Below are positions 1-6,084 of a DNA stretch of 7,612 bases, one piece after another; position 1 is the stretch's first letter; every line of letters begins with the position of its first letter. The translations under genes and the position numbers were made by a program. The stretch comes from Spirochaeta sp. GTDB taxonomy: Bacteria; Spirochaetota; Spirochaetia; DSM-2461. The DNA lies in assembly GCA_030592625.1 (NCBI GenBank), contig JAUVIY010000117.1, positions 1-7,612 on the forward strand, given 5' to 3'. A model generated the notes under the pieces. The model saw nothing but the letters and a program-made list of their open reading frames with translations, had not been told where the DNA came from and searched no databases.

Positions 1-632
1 AGTATGTTTCCCTGGATATCGAGATGGGATTCATCGAATCCGAAAAGCCCCTCATGGAAATCGAGCGCCGTTTCATGGCCTATCTGTTTGAGACTGTCCG
101 AAGGGATAACGCTGCAGACCTGGAAGCATGGAATGCGACGGTGCCGGATCCCGGGGCATGTAAAAACATACCCATCATACCCCATGACGAGGCCAAGGCT
201 ATCTTTAAAGCCGAAACCGGAAAACGTGCTCTGGAAATCAATCCTGAGGCGGAACGCGTACTATGTGACTGGGCTGAACGGGAACACGGTATTGCCATGG
301 TGTTTGTGAACGAATTTCCCCGGCGTAAAAGACCTTTTTACACGTATCCTCAAGGACAGAAAACCATGAGTTTCGATCTGATCTTCAGGGGTCTTGAAAT
401 TACCACCGGCGGTCGCCGTATCAACGAGTATTCCATGTTCACCGAAGCCCTGTCCAAGTTCGGCATGACCGAAGCCGAGCTCGGGGCATACGTTAATGTC
501 TTCAAGTACGGTTGTCCACCTCACGGAGGTTTCGCCATCGGCCTTGAGCGCATCACGCAGAAGATTCTCGGTCTTGCGAATATCAAGGAAGCCACACTAT
601 TCCCCAGAGACAGGAAACGGCTTTCTCCCTGA
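1..632 (+). CDS. aspS: Aspartyl-tRNA synthetase, archaeal/eukaryotic type (class IIb), C-terminal part; 5' end outside window
   Basis: The open frame runs in from the left edge (first full codon at 3, reading YVSLDIEMGF) to a TGA at 630-632, so the N-terminal anticodon-binding domain and class II motif 1 are missing. About 209 residues are visible, roughly half of a normal 430-440 residue archaeal-type AspRS. The end of the catalytic core is clear: RPFYTYP, then FDLIFRGLEITTGGRRI, which is typical of archaeal AspRS rather than AsnRS, then PPHGGFAIGLERI, which is class II motif 3 with its ATP-binding Arg, and the terminal ATLFPRDRKRLSP. The enzyme charges tRNA with aspartate in the cytoplasm. 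Bacterial copies of this type are often non-discriminating (they charge tRNA-Asp and tRNA-Asn). The residues that decide this are in the missing N-terminus, so specificity is open. An asparaginyl-tRNA synthetase is encoded 4 kb away. Family call is firm; charging specificity is unknown. Confidence 0.93.
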   Translation, partial: YVSLDIEMGFIESEKPLMEIERRFMAYLFETVRRDNAADLEAWNATVPDPGACKNIPIIPHDEAKAIFKAETGKRALEINPEAERVLCDWAEREHGIAMVFVNEFPRRKRPFYTYPQGQKTMSFDLIFRGLEITTGGRRINEYSMFTEALSKFGMTEAELGAYVNVFKYGCPPHGGFAIGLERITQKILGLANIKEATLFPRDRKRLSP

Positions 633-679
633 AGTTCGGCGACTTTTACACCACCATAAGCCTCATTTGCAGGTAGTTA

Positions 680-708
680 TTGATTTCCCCTACCTATAAT
701 ACTATTTT
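680..708 (+). promoter_or_regulatory. Candidate sigma70-type promoter for the DUF427 gene
   Basis: TTGATT at 680-685 and TATTTT at 703-708 are 17 nt apart, the ideal spacing. A perfect TATAAT also sits at 695-700, but no good -35 lies at the right distance from it (TTGCAG at 667-672 is 22 nt away). Either choice puts the start of transcription in or at the edge of the palindrome at 708-723. The surrounding 690-720 stretch is much richer in A and T than its neighbours. This is inferred from consensus only. Confidence 0.5.
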
Positions 709-723
709 ACTAATATATTAGTA
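708..723. promoter_or_regulatory. Perfect 16-bp palindrome, candidate operator
   Basis: TACTAATATATTAGTA is identical to its own reverse complement over all 16 bases. It lies right after the candidate -10 elements and 2 nt before the AGGAG ribosome site of the DUF427 gene. A bound dimeric repressor here would block initiation, which is why it looks like an operator. The matching regulator is not encoded in the window, and I cannot assign a family. An RNA hairpin from this sequence would be weak (all A/U but two pairs), so a DNA site is more likely than a terminator. Confidence 0.5.
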
Positions 724-736
724 TCAGGAGTCGGAA

Positions 737-1024
737 ATGAAAGCCACATGGAACGGAACTGTAATCGCAGAGAGTGACAATACCATCGTTGTGGAAAATA
801 ACCACTATTTTCCACTTGAGAGTGTGAAAACCAATCTGCTTCAGGATTCGGAAACCCATACCACTTGCCCCTGGAAGGGGATTGCCCATTACAAAAACAT
901 TGTATTGGACGGTGAAGTGAACAACGATGCCATCTGGTATTATCCCGAACCCAAGGATGCGGCAGAAAGGCTGGGCATCAAGAATCACATGGCGTTCTGG
1001 AGTGGTGTTGAGATTAGCGAATAA
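737..1024 (+). CDS. DUF427 domain protein (PF04248), function unknown
   Basis: This is a complete 95-residue, single-domain protein. The start is well set: AGGAG at 726-730 lies 6 nt before the ATG, and the reading begins MKATWNGTVIAES as in relatives. Family motifs follow in order: NHYFPLESV (22-30), TCPWKGIAHY (43-52), WYYPEPKDAA (67-76) and HMAFWSGVEI (84-93). The invariant Cys-Pro-Trp-Lys-Gly and Tyr-Pro-Glu-Pro segments are intact. DUF427 proteins are small, soluble, widespread beta-rich proteins with no agreed biochemical role, so I assign none. There is no signal peptide or membrane segment. The gene stands alone, with its own promoter and a palindrome just before the ribosome site, so it is probably regulated separately. 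It converges on the Cupin_5 gene, with 35 nt between the stop codons. Confidence 0.92.
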   Translation: MKATWNGTVIAESDNTIVVENNHYFPLESVKTNLLQDSETHTTCPWKGIAHYKNIVLDGEVNNDAIWYYPEPKDAAERLGIKNHMAFWSGVEISE

Positions 1025-1034
1025 GTTTCGTCAT

Positions 1035-1062
1035 TAATTGACCTCTGGCACAGACTCAATTA
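1035..1062. terminator. Candidate bidirectional hairpin between convergent genes
   Basis: TAATTGA (1035-1041) pairs perfectly with TCAATTA (1056-1062). Inside it, TCTG (1044-1047) pairs with CAGA (1051-1054) around a 3-nt loop. The structure sits between the stop codon of the DUF427 gene (+) and that of the Cupin_5 gene (-) and includes the latter's TAA. The outer stem is mostly A-U, and no run of U follows on either strand, so it is not a classical intrinsic terminator. Its position is the main argument for it. Confidence 0.3.
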
Positions 1063-1575
1063 TGACTTTGCTCTGGTCAGGGATGTGATGATATCAGCAT
1101 GAATTGGAAAATCTTTTATCAGCCGGTATTGATCCGCCAGCTCATAATCCGAGTAATCAAATCCCGGGGCGACTGAGCATCCCACCAGGGCCCATCTGCC
1201 GTTATCCGATACATGTGAAGCGAACCATGTACCCGCAGGCACCAGGGCCTGGGGCTCGTAACCCAGTTCCACCGGCCCTATGACAAGAGTGTCACGTTCG
1301 CCGTCCCGGTAGATTATTTCAATGCTTACAGCGTCTCCGGAGTGGTGATACCACATCTCATCCGATCGGATACGATGAAACGCGGAGAAGTTCTCTGAGG
1401 TGGTCAAAAAATAGATAGAAGTGGAGCAAGGCCGTTCTCCGGGATGACGGGGCAGGGCGGCGGACGAGAGAGTATCGCTGGAAACATAAGTCTGCCGGAA
1501 CCATCCGCCTTCAGGATGGGGTTCCAGCCTCAGTCGCTGAATAATCGCTCCAACCTCATCGCGTTTGTCTTTCAT
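1060..1575 (-). CDS. Cupin_5 / DUF985 family protein (PF06172)
   Basis: This is a complete protein of 171 residues, the usual length for the family. Diagnostic segments are LEPHPEGGWFRQTY (17-30), STSIYFL (51-57), FHRIRSDEMWYHHSG (66-80) with the cupin-like His and Glu residues, VPAGTWFAS (112-120) and VAPGFDYSDYELAD (135-148). The fold is a small beta-barrel cupin. Some relatives have been linked to sugar epimerase-like or metal-bound chemistry, but no general function is established, so the role here is unknown. There is no signal peptide. Its ATG overlaps the stop of the upstream SGNH hydrolase in an ATGA, which suggests translational coupling; GGGAT just before the ATG may help initiation. 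It is the last gene of the leftward operon that starts with the PRPP synthetase. Family call is firm; function is open. Confidence 0.9.
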   Translation of the reverse strand: MKDKRDEVGAIIQRLRLEPHPEGGWFRQTYVSSDTLSSAALPRHPGERPCSTSIYFLTTSENFSAFHRIRSDEMWYHHSGDAVSIEIIYRDGERDTLVIGPVELGYEPQALVPAGTWFASHVSDNGRWALVGCSVAPGFDYSDYELADQYRLIKDFPIHADIITSLTRAKS

Positions 1576-2318
1576 AATTCATCCCGAATCATTATTATTT
1601 CGATTTCTTTGGCCAATATACGACTGACTTTCCGGGCACCGGCCGTATTGAAATGCACCCCGTCATAGGTCCATCTGAGTCCCCGACGTTCTGCAGCTCT
1701 GTCGTAGTCTTCATTTTCGACACGACCGAATGCAGTAGCCAGTTTCGACCAGGGATTCACCGGAAGGAAGCTGGATGGTTTTTTACGTTCCAGTGGGAGA
1801 AAAAGTCTTAAATCAACAAACCGGCAATCTGGCGTTTTCTCTGCCATTGTGGAAATTATATCTCCCAATTGAACCAGCCTTCTGTTCATCTCCCTCGTCG
1901 GATCCTCACCGACAAATAGAGGCGGCAGTAGGATGATATTAAGGGCATGCCTACGGAGAATCGCAAGAATGGAGCGGTAAATCCCGGCGAAGGAGTCCGG
2001 ATCCCGGGTCGGAGGCTTCCGCATGGCGGTTTTCCATAATCCGTAACCGGGAACGAGATCGGCAAAAATATCATTGACTCCGACCCATAGAATCGCAATC
2101 TCGAATTGTTCATGCAGGTCCGGAACCGTTTCGTCTTTCAGGCGCCTGAGAAGACTGAGAGCCGTATCACCGCCCCGGCCGCGGTTAACCAGGCGCAGCT
2201 CAGGCAGGGACTCGGATAAAAATGATGTAAATGCGACACCCGGTTTGCCTTCAGTCAGACTGTCACCCCAGAGAAGAACCTTTGGGTTATCTGCGAAACC
2301 TGAGTCCACTGTGTTCAC
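1572..2318 (-). CDS. SGNH/GDSL-family hydrolase (probable esterase or lipase-like)
   Basis: This is a 248-residue protein with the SGNH blocks in order: VLLWGDSL (14-21), where Ser20 is the expected nucleophile; NRGRGGDT (45-52), supplying the oxyanion Gly; WVGVNDIF (78-85), supplying the block III Asn; and DGVHFN (219-224), with Asp219 and His222 completing the triad. The family cleaves ester bonds in lipids, acylated sugars or peptidoglycan; the substrate cannot be read from the sequence. I see no signal peptide or transmembrane segment, so it is probably cytoplasmic. The start is a GTG at 2318 in a GTGA overlap with the nucleotidyltransferase stop. There is no Shine-Dalgarno site in front, so translation probably depends on coupling. 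A second GTG at 2309 is possible. The other end overlaps the Cupin_5 start by 4 nt. An insertion-like Arg/Lys-rich stretch (171-213) separates blocks III and V. Confidence 0.88.
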   Translation of the reverse strand: MNTVDSGFADNPKVLLWGDSLTEGKPGVAFTSFLSESLPELRLVNRGRGGDTALSLLRRLKDETVPDLHEQFEIAILWVGVNDIFADLVPGYGLWKTAMRKPPTRDPDSFAGIYRSILAILRRHALNIILLPPLFVGEDPTREMNRRLVQLGDIISTMAEKTPDCRFVDLRLFLPLERKKPSSFLPVNPWSKLATAFGRVENEDYDRAAERRGLRWTYDGVHFNTAGARKVSRILAKEIEIIMIRDEL

Positions 2319-3214
2319 CAGAGCGGGGAGGGATAGACCCCTTCTTCAACGAGGGATGCCAGTGAGGATTTCACAGCCGGCTTATCTTCAGGATATGTCA
2401 CTCCGAACCATGTGGAATCGGTTTTCAGAATCTTCACGGCCATCCTGCCGGAGGATATAAGAGAATCGATTTGAGAAGGAATGAGGTACTCGGTTTTCAT
2501 GCCCATTCCCGATTCTTTCAGGAAATCAAGAAAACGGGTTTCCAACACTGTAAAAAGAGCCGGAGAGAATCCCCAGAAGTTCATGGATGCCAGTTCCTCA
2601 CCAGTCATGGGATAGCATTTTCCATCATCCTGGTTTTCGACGACACCGGTGTCGTTCTTTCCGATTTTGAAACGCTCGGTGACACTGGTCAAATTCCCAT
2701 TCTTTGACTCACATACCCCCCGGGTGACATAACCGTGGGGGCTCAAGGTATTGATCAGTCGATATCCGACGAGAAACCCTTCGAGAGCTTCGGGGTTCAA
2801 AGCAGTCAACCCCCGGGCACCTTCCCTGAAGGCTTCTCCCCCATAGAAATCGTCGGCATTAATGACGATAAATGGCTCTATTATCATGTCTTTACAGGCC
2901 AGAATCGCTTGACCCGTTCCCCAGGGCTTCTCTCGTCCCACAGGTACGGTGTAACCGGCGGGAAGATCATCCAGTTCCTGGAAAACGTAATCTACATTGA
3001 TTTTGCCTTCAAAACGGGTGCCGATAGTATCCCTGAAGGCTTTCTCAATCTCTTTCCTGATGATAAATATCACCCTGTCGAAACCGGCTTCAATGGCATC
3101 TCTTACCGAGTAGTCAAGGATTATTTCGCCGTTGGGGCCCATAGGATCTATCTGCTTGATGCCGCCGTAACGGCTGCCCATGCCGGCGGCCATTATTACC
3201 AGTGTGGGTGTCAT
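2315..3214 (-). CDS. NTP_transferase-family nucleotidyltransferase (sugar-1-phosphate or headgroup type, substrate unknown)
   Basis: This is a 299-residue, single-domain Rossmann-like nucleotidyltransferase. It has the signature AAGMGSRYGGIKQ (9-21), with the Gly-rich NTP loop and catalytic-type Arg and Lys, then KPWGTGQAI (96-104), and the metal-binding INADDFYG (118-125). The family joins NTP to a phosphorylated sugar or alcohol and releases pyrophosphate. The glucose-1-phosphate uridylyltransferase branch and the choline-phosphate cytidylyltransferase branch share these motifs, so the substrate is unassigned. The length suits a catalytic domain without the beta-helix acyltransferase tail seen in GlmU. 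The start is supported by AGGAG (complement of 3224-3228) 9 nt before the ATG. It follows the PRPP synthetase by 80 nt with no clear promoter between them, and overlaps the SGNH hydrolase by 4 nt, so it is probably part of one operon. Confidence 0.88.
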   Translation of the reverse strand: MTPTLVIMAAGMGSRYGGIKQIDPMGPNGEIILDYSVRDAIEAGFDRVIFIIRKEIEKAFRDTIGTRFEGKINVDYVFQELDDLPAGYTVPVGREKPWGTGQAILACKDMIIEPFIVINADDFYGGEAFREGARGLTALNPEALEGFLVGYRLINTLSPHGYVTRGVCESKNGNLTSVTERFKIGKNDTGVVENQDDGKCYPMTGEELASMNFWGFSPALFTVLETRFLDFLKESGMGMKTEYLIPSQIDSLISSGRMAVKILKTDSTWFGVTYPEDKPAVKSSLASLVEEGVYPSPLW

Positions 3215-3294
3215 ATAAAATCACTCCTGTTTTTTCGCCTCAGAATAGGCCGGGATCTTGAAGCAGGTCTAGTCTTGGTAATGGTTTCAGAAAT

Positions 3295-4242
3295 CTATTC
3301 CGGGAACATCGCACTGATGGATTCCCTGCGGGAAATTCTCCTGATGGCCTCTCCGAAACATGAGGCTACCGGAACGACACGAATCTTGTCGATTAAGGGT
3401 TCCGGACGATTCTCCACGCTGTCGGTCACATAAAGGACTTCAATCTCGGAATCGGCCAGACGTTTCATGGCACCGGGTGAAAATACACCGTGGGTTACTG
3501 CCGCCATAACTCGGGCGGCACCTTTACTTCTCAGGTCTCTCGCATCTTCAATAAGAGTTCCGCCGGATATGACGAAGTCGTCGACGATAAGGGCCGTTTT
3601 ACCCTGAACGTCTCCGATGATATCGATGACTTCAGAATGCTCGTCATGATCCGGACGATGTTTGACACTGATAGCCACCGGGGCATCCAGGTATCGGGCG
3701 AATTTCCGTGCTTCTTCGGCGAATCCTGTATCCGCGGATACCACAACCAGGTTTTCCGCACCGTCTTTTTGAACCTGATCTCCCAGGGCATGCAGTCCCA
3801 GGAGGTTGTCGACTGGTATTCGGAAAAAACCCTGAATTTGTGGAGAATGAAGATCCATTGTGACGACCCGGTCACACCCTACGGCTTCCAGCGCATCGGC
3901 ACATACCCTGGCTCTGATGGATACCCGAGGTTCATCCTTTTTATCCCCCTTTCCATAACTGAAATAGGGGATAACCGCCGTAACCGAGGCAGCACTGGCT
4001 CGTTTAAATGCATCAACCCAGAACAGCAGCTCCATGAACCGGTCGTTGGTCCTGTGAATAGTGGACTGAATTACAAAAACATCCCGTCCTCGGACATTTT
4101 CTCTCACCTGCACGAATGTGTTGCCGTCGGAAAAGGTATGGCAATCGGAATTGCAGACCGGAACATCCAGCCATTCGCATATGGATGCCGTGAGTTCAAG
4201 ACTTGCCGTACCGGGAAATATCATCAAATCTTCATCTGCCAT
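3295..4242 (-). CDS. prs: Ribose-phosphate pyrophosphokinase (PRPP synthetase), divergent subtype
   Basis: It makes PRPP from ribose 5-phosphate and ATP, the precursor for purine, pyrimidine, histidine, tryptophan and NAD synthesis. It is 315 residues from the ATG at 4242, a normal family length, beginning MADEDLMIFPGTA like its relatives. The frame is open to 4353, but that 37-codon extension spans the promoter and is not family-like. Motifs are FSDGNTFVQV (37-46), NDRFMELL (66-73), KKDEPRVSI (101-109), MDLHSPQIQGFF (129-140, with the metal-binding His), the flexible loop KHRP (194-197) keeping the Lys-x-Arg pair, and the PRPP loop IVDDFVISGGTL (219-230). Two sites differ from the Bacillus-type enzyme: YGKGDKK replaces YARQDRK at the adenine site, and ISGGT replaces DTAGT in the PRPP loop. 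First gene of a four-gene operon. No good Shine-Dalgarno is visible before this ATG. Confidence 0.92.
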   Translation of the reverse strand: MADEDLMIFPGTASLELTASICEWLDVPVCNSDCHTFSDGNTFVQVRENVRGRDVFVIQSTIHRTNDRFMELLFWVDAFKRASAASVTAVIPYFSYGKGDKKDEPRVSIRARVCADALEAVGCDRVVTMDLHSPQIQGFFRIPVDNLLGLHALGDQVQKDGAENLVVVSADTGFAEEARKFARYLDAPVAISVKHRPDHDEHSEVIDIIGDVQGKTALIVDDFVISGGTLIEDARDLRSKGAARVMAAVTHGVFSPGAMKRLADSEIEVLYVTDSVENRPEPLIDKIRVVPVASCFGEAIRRISRRESISAMFPE

Positions 4243-4283
4243 AATTGTATTGTAACGGGAGCCGGTGTCCGATTTAAACCTTG

Positions 4284-4311
4284 GATATAAAAAAAGGAGA
4301 GGTAATTTCAA
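4284..4311 (-). promoter_or_regulatory. Candidate sigma70-type promoter for the prs operon
   Basis: On the minus strand TTGAAA (complement of 4306-4311) and TATATC (complement of 4284-4289) are 16 nt apart. The spacer carries a run of seven T. A start of transcription about 7 nt further leaves a leader of roughly 35 nt before the ATG at 4242. This placement argues that 4242, and not the upstream in-frame ATG at 4353, is the true start of prs. Consensus match only. Confidence 0.55.
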
Positions 4312-4349
4312 AAAGCAAATATTTTTGGAATTACACAGACCTTTAGATT

Positions 4350-4529
4350 TCATACCTGAAGGGCTATTTCATAATTCCTGCCGACGATATCGATTGGGTC
4401 GAATTGAAGACATCTCAGACGACGAACTATCTCCATTATCCCCGACTCTCCATGGAGACTGCGGGGAGGGAGGAGCCCCTGTACGGCAAGAAGGTAGCGC
4501 CTCGCTTCTCGTCGTGAAGGTCTGTCCAC
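4350..4529 (-). pseudogene. N-terminal remnant of a YcaQ-type winged-helix (HTH_42, PF06224) DNA glycosylase gene
   Basis: The frame reads 59 codons from a GTG at 4529 to a TGA at 4350-4352. The GTG has GGAG 5 nt before it and lies 10 nt after the asnS stop. The translation contains SRREARRYLLAVQGLLPP (5-22) and RLRCLQFDPIDIVGRN (37-52). These two blocks match the start of YcaQ-family proteins, where an AAQGLL helix is followed by an LLQIDxxNxVxR strand and helix. Family members run to about 400 residues and repair interstrand DNA crosslinks in the E. coli case. Here the homology stops just before the expected Ser-Arg of that segment. I found no continuation in the other two frames before the prs promoter. 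I therefore read it as a 3'-deleted gene, though a short peptide could still be translated with asnS. The match is by eye and moderately strong. Confidence 0.62.
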
Positions 4530-4539
4530 TACTTCTCCG

Positions 4540-5931
4540 CTAAAAAGCGATTGTTTTCGGCGTCCTGGGAAACGGGATGACATCGCGAATGTTCTGCATG
4601 CCGGTGACATACTGCACAAGCCGCTCGAACCCCAGGCCGAAACCGCTGTGTGGAACACTACCGTAGCGGCGGAGATCCAGGTACCAGTCGTACTCCCCGG
4701 TATCCAACCCCATTTCTTCCATGCGTCTTTTTAGCTTGCCTAAATCGTCTTCCCTCTGGCTTCCGCCAATGATTTCTCCCAGGCGTGGTACAAGGACATC
4801 CATGGCACGAACGGTTTTACCGTCGTCGTTCTGCTTCATGTAGAACGCTTTAATTCCTTTCGGATAATCGGTTACCGTTACCGGTCCGCCAATCACATCC
4901 TCTGTAAGATATTTCTCGTGTTCGGCCTGGAGATCGATACCCCATGAGGGTTTGTACTCCCATTTCACCGTGGCTTTTTCCAGTTCTTTGATCGCATCGT
5001 TGTACGTGAGGTGAGTAAACGGGGTCTCGATAACCTTGGTCAGATTTTCGATTGTCCCCTTCTCGATCCACTTGTCAAAGAACGTCATATCTTCACTGCA
5101 GTTCTCCAGAACATGAGAAAGCAGATGCTTGATGAAGTCCTCGGCCAGCTGACGGTTTCCTTCGAGATCGCAGAACGCCATTTCCGGTTCTATCATCCAG
5201 AACTCGGAAAGGTGGCGGGAGGTATTTGAATTCTCGGAACGGAAAGTGGGTCCGAAAGTATAGACGTTACTCATGGAGCAGGCGAAGTTTTCCACCTGAA
5301 GCTGGCCGCTCACCGTGAGATGGGCCTTTCGGCCAAAGAAATCCTGCTGGTAATCAACACTCCCATTGTCCCTGCGGGGTGGAGCGGACAGATCCAGGGT
5401 GGTCACCTGGAACATGTTGCCCGCACCCTCGGCATCACTTCCTGTAATGATGGGAGTATGAATCCAGAGGAATCCCCTCTGCTGAAAAAAATCATGGACT
5501 GCGTTGGAAAGTGCGTTTCGAACACGGGCAACGGCGCCGAAGGTGTTGGTTCTGGGTCGTAAATGGGCGATTTCTCTCAGAAATTCAAATGAATGTCGCT
5601 TCTTCTGAAGTGGATAATCCGCCGGTGCTCCCCCAATCAGAGTCACTTCTTCAGCCATAAGTTCCACGCCCTGTCCTTTGCCCTGGGAGGTGACGAGTTT
5701 TCCCGTGATGGAGACGCTGGCTCCGGTAAGCAGCTTGTGGTTCAGTGTTTCATCAACGGTTCCGTCTTCTTTATCCACGACAATCTGCAAGCTTGATATA
5801 CAGGATCCGTCGTTGAGTTCGAAAAAAATGATGTTCTTGCTGTCCCGTTTTGTGCGGATCCAGCCCTTTGCGGTGACATTCCGGCTGTCGCCGGCACTTG
5901 ATAGTAACGAATATACGGTTGATCGGGTCAT
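4540..5931 (-). CDS. asnS: Asparaginyl-tRNA synthetase
   Basis: This cytoplasmic class IIb aminoacyl-tRNA synthetase attaches asparagine to tRNA-Asn. It is 463 residues from the ATG at 5931, against 466 in E. coli, and collinear throughout. The N-terminal OB-fold anticodon domain shows [12 protein letters not shown] (21-32) and DGSC (41-44). The catalytic core has [16 protein letters not shown] (123-138), [14 protein letters not shown] (168-181) and [13 protein letters not shown] (205-217), then motif 2 [16 protein letters not shown] (226-241), IKAFYM (360-365), which marks Asn[12 protein letters not shown] (385-394), and motif 3 GFGLGFERL (430-438). It ends [13 protein letters not shown] like other bacterial AsnRS. 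A GTG at 5943 would add four residues (MCGF), but the ATG fits the family better. Neither start has a strong Shine-Dalgarno. It is transcribed away from rlmN. Confidence 0.97.
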   Translation of the reverse strand: MTRSTVYSLLSSAGDSRNVTAKGWIRTKRDSKNIIFFELNDGSCISSLQIVVDKEDGTVDETLNHKLLTGASVSITGKLVTSQGKGQGVELMAEEVTLIGGAPADYPLQKKRHSFEFLREIAHLRPRTNTFGAVARVRNALSNAVHDFFQQRGFLWIHTPIITGSDAEGAGNMFQVTTLDLSAPPRRDNGSVDYQQDFFGRKAHLTVSGQLQVENFACSMSNVYTFGPTFRSENSNTSRHLSEFWMIEPEMAFCDLEGNRQLAEDFIKHLLSHVLENCSEDMTFFDKWIEKGTIENLTKVIETPFTHLTYNDAIKELEKATVKWEYKPSWGIDLQAEHEKYLTEDVIGGPVTVTDYPKGIKAFYMKQNDDGKTVRAMDVLVPRLGEIIGGSQREDDLGKLKRRMEEMGLDTGEYDWYLDLRRYGSVPHSGFGLGFERLVQYVTGMQNIRDVIPFPRTPKTIAF

Positions 5932-5939
5932 AAATCCAC

Positions 5940-5968
5940 ACACTAAGGCGGTGCTTCTCTTGCGTCAA
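5940..5968 (-). promoter_or_regulatory. asnS: Weak candidate promoter for asnS, near-leaderless
   Basis: On the minus strand TTGACG (complement of 5963-5968) is 17 nt from TAGTGT (complement of 5940-5945). The -35 is close to consensus. The -10 matches TATAAT at only three of six positions. If real, transcription would begin within a few bases of the ATG at 5931, giving an almost leaderless mRNA, which would fit the missing Shine-Dalgarno. A weaker alternative further up is TTGTTC, 17 nt, TATGCA around 6010-6040. Confidence 0.3.
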
Positions 5969-5975
5969 GCGGATC

Positions 5976-5999
5976 AGGAGGGTAGGTTTCATGAACTGA
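5976..5999 (+). other. Strong Shine-Dalgarno followed by a two-codon ORF (Met-Asn-stop)
   Basis: AGGAGG at 5976-5981 is a full anti-16S match. An ATG follows 9 nt later at 5991, but the frame is ATG AAC TGA and ends at 5999. No other start codon lies at a suitable distance from this site, and the frame cannot be extended into rlmN, whose start is 86 nt downstream in a different frame. It is either a chance match in the asnS/rlmN gap or a minimal leader ORF in the rlmN transcript. I see no clear plus-strand promoter upstream of it. Confidence 0.25.
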
Positions 6000-6084
6000 C
6001 GGGGATAAGCATTGGAATGCATAAAATACTCACTATGGAAGAACAAAGGGTGATGATCAGTTCAGCCGTTAAGGTATTTCTGTA

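Noticed and set aside
631..648. Possible terminator hairpin GAAGT-TCGGCG-ACTTT after the AspRS gene
   Set aside because: The stem is 4 bp plus one wobble pair and only a few T follow. Not supportable.
3215..3294. Separate promoter for the nucleotidyltransferase in the 80-nt gap after prs
   Set aside because: No -35/-10 pair with acceptable spacing was found; only the AGGAG ribosome site is clear.
2735..3433. 232-codon plus-strand ORF opposite the nucleotidyltransferase and the end of prs
   Set aside because: It is antisense to two genes with clear family motifs and has no motif of its own.
3490..4290. 266-codon plus-strand ORF opposite prs
   Set aside because: It is the antisense shadow of a conserved PRPP synthetase. 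Long antisense frames are common in such codon usage.
4243..4353. A 37-codon N-terminal extension of the PRPP synthetase from an in-frame ATG at 4353
   Set aside because: The extra residues do not resemble the family, the candidate promoter lies inside this stretch, and the ATG at 4242 gives the standard length and N-terminus.
4327..4378. Inverted repeat GGAATTA (4327-4333) / TAATTCC (4372-4378), a possible terminator after asnS
   Set aside because: The arms are only 7 bp, 38 nt apart and AT-rich, with no tight hairpin. Too weak to call as a terminator.
6013..6024. GCATTGGAATGC inverted repeat in the asnS/rlmN gap
   Set aside because: Arms of 5 bp with a 2-nt centre are expected by chance, and the position fits no clear promoter.
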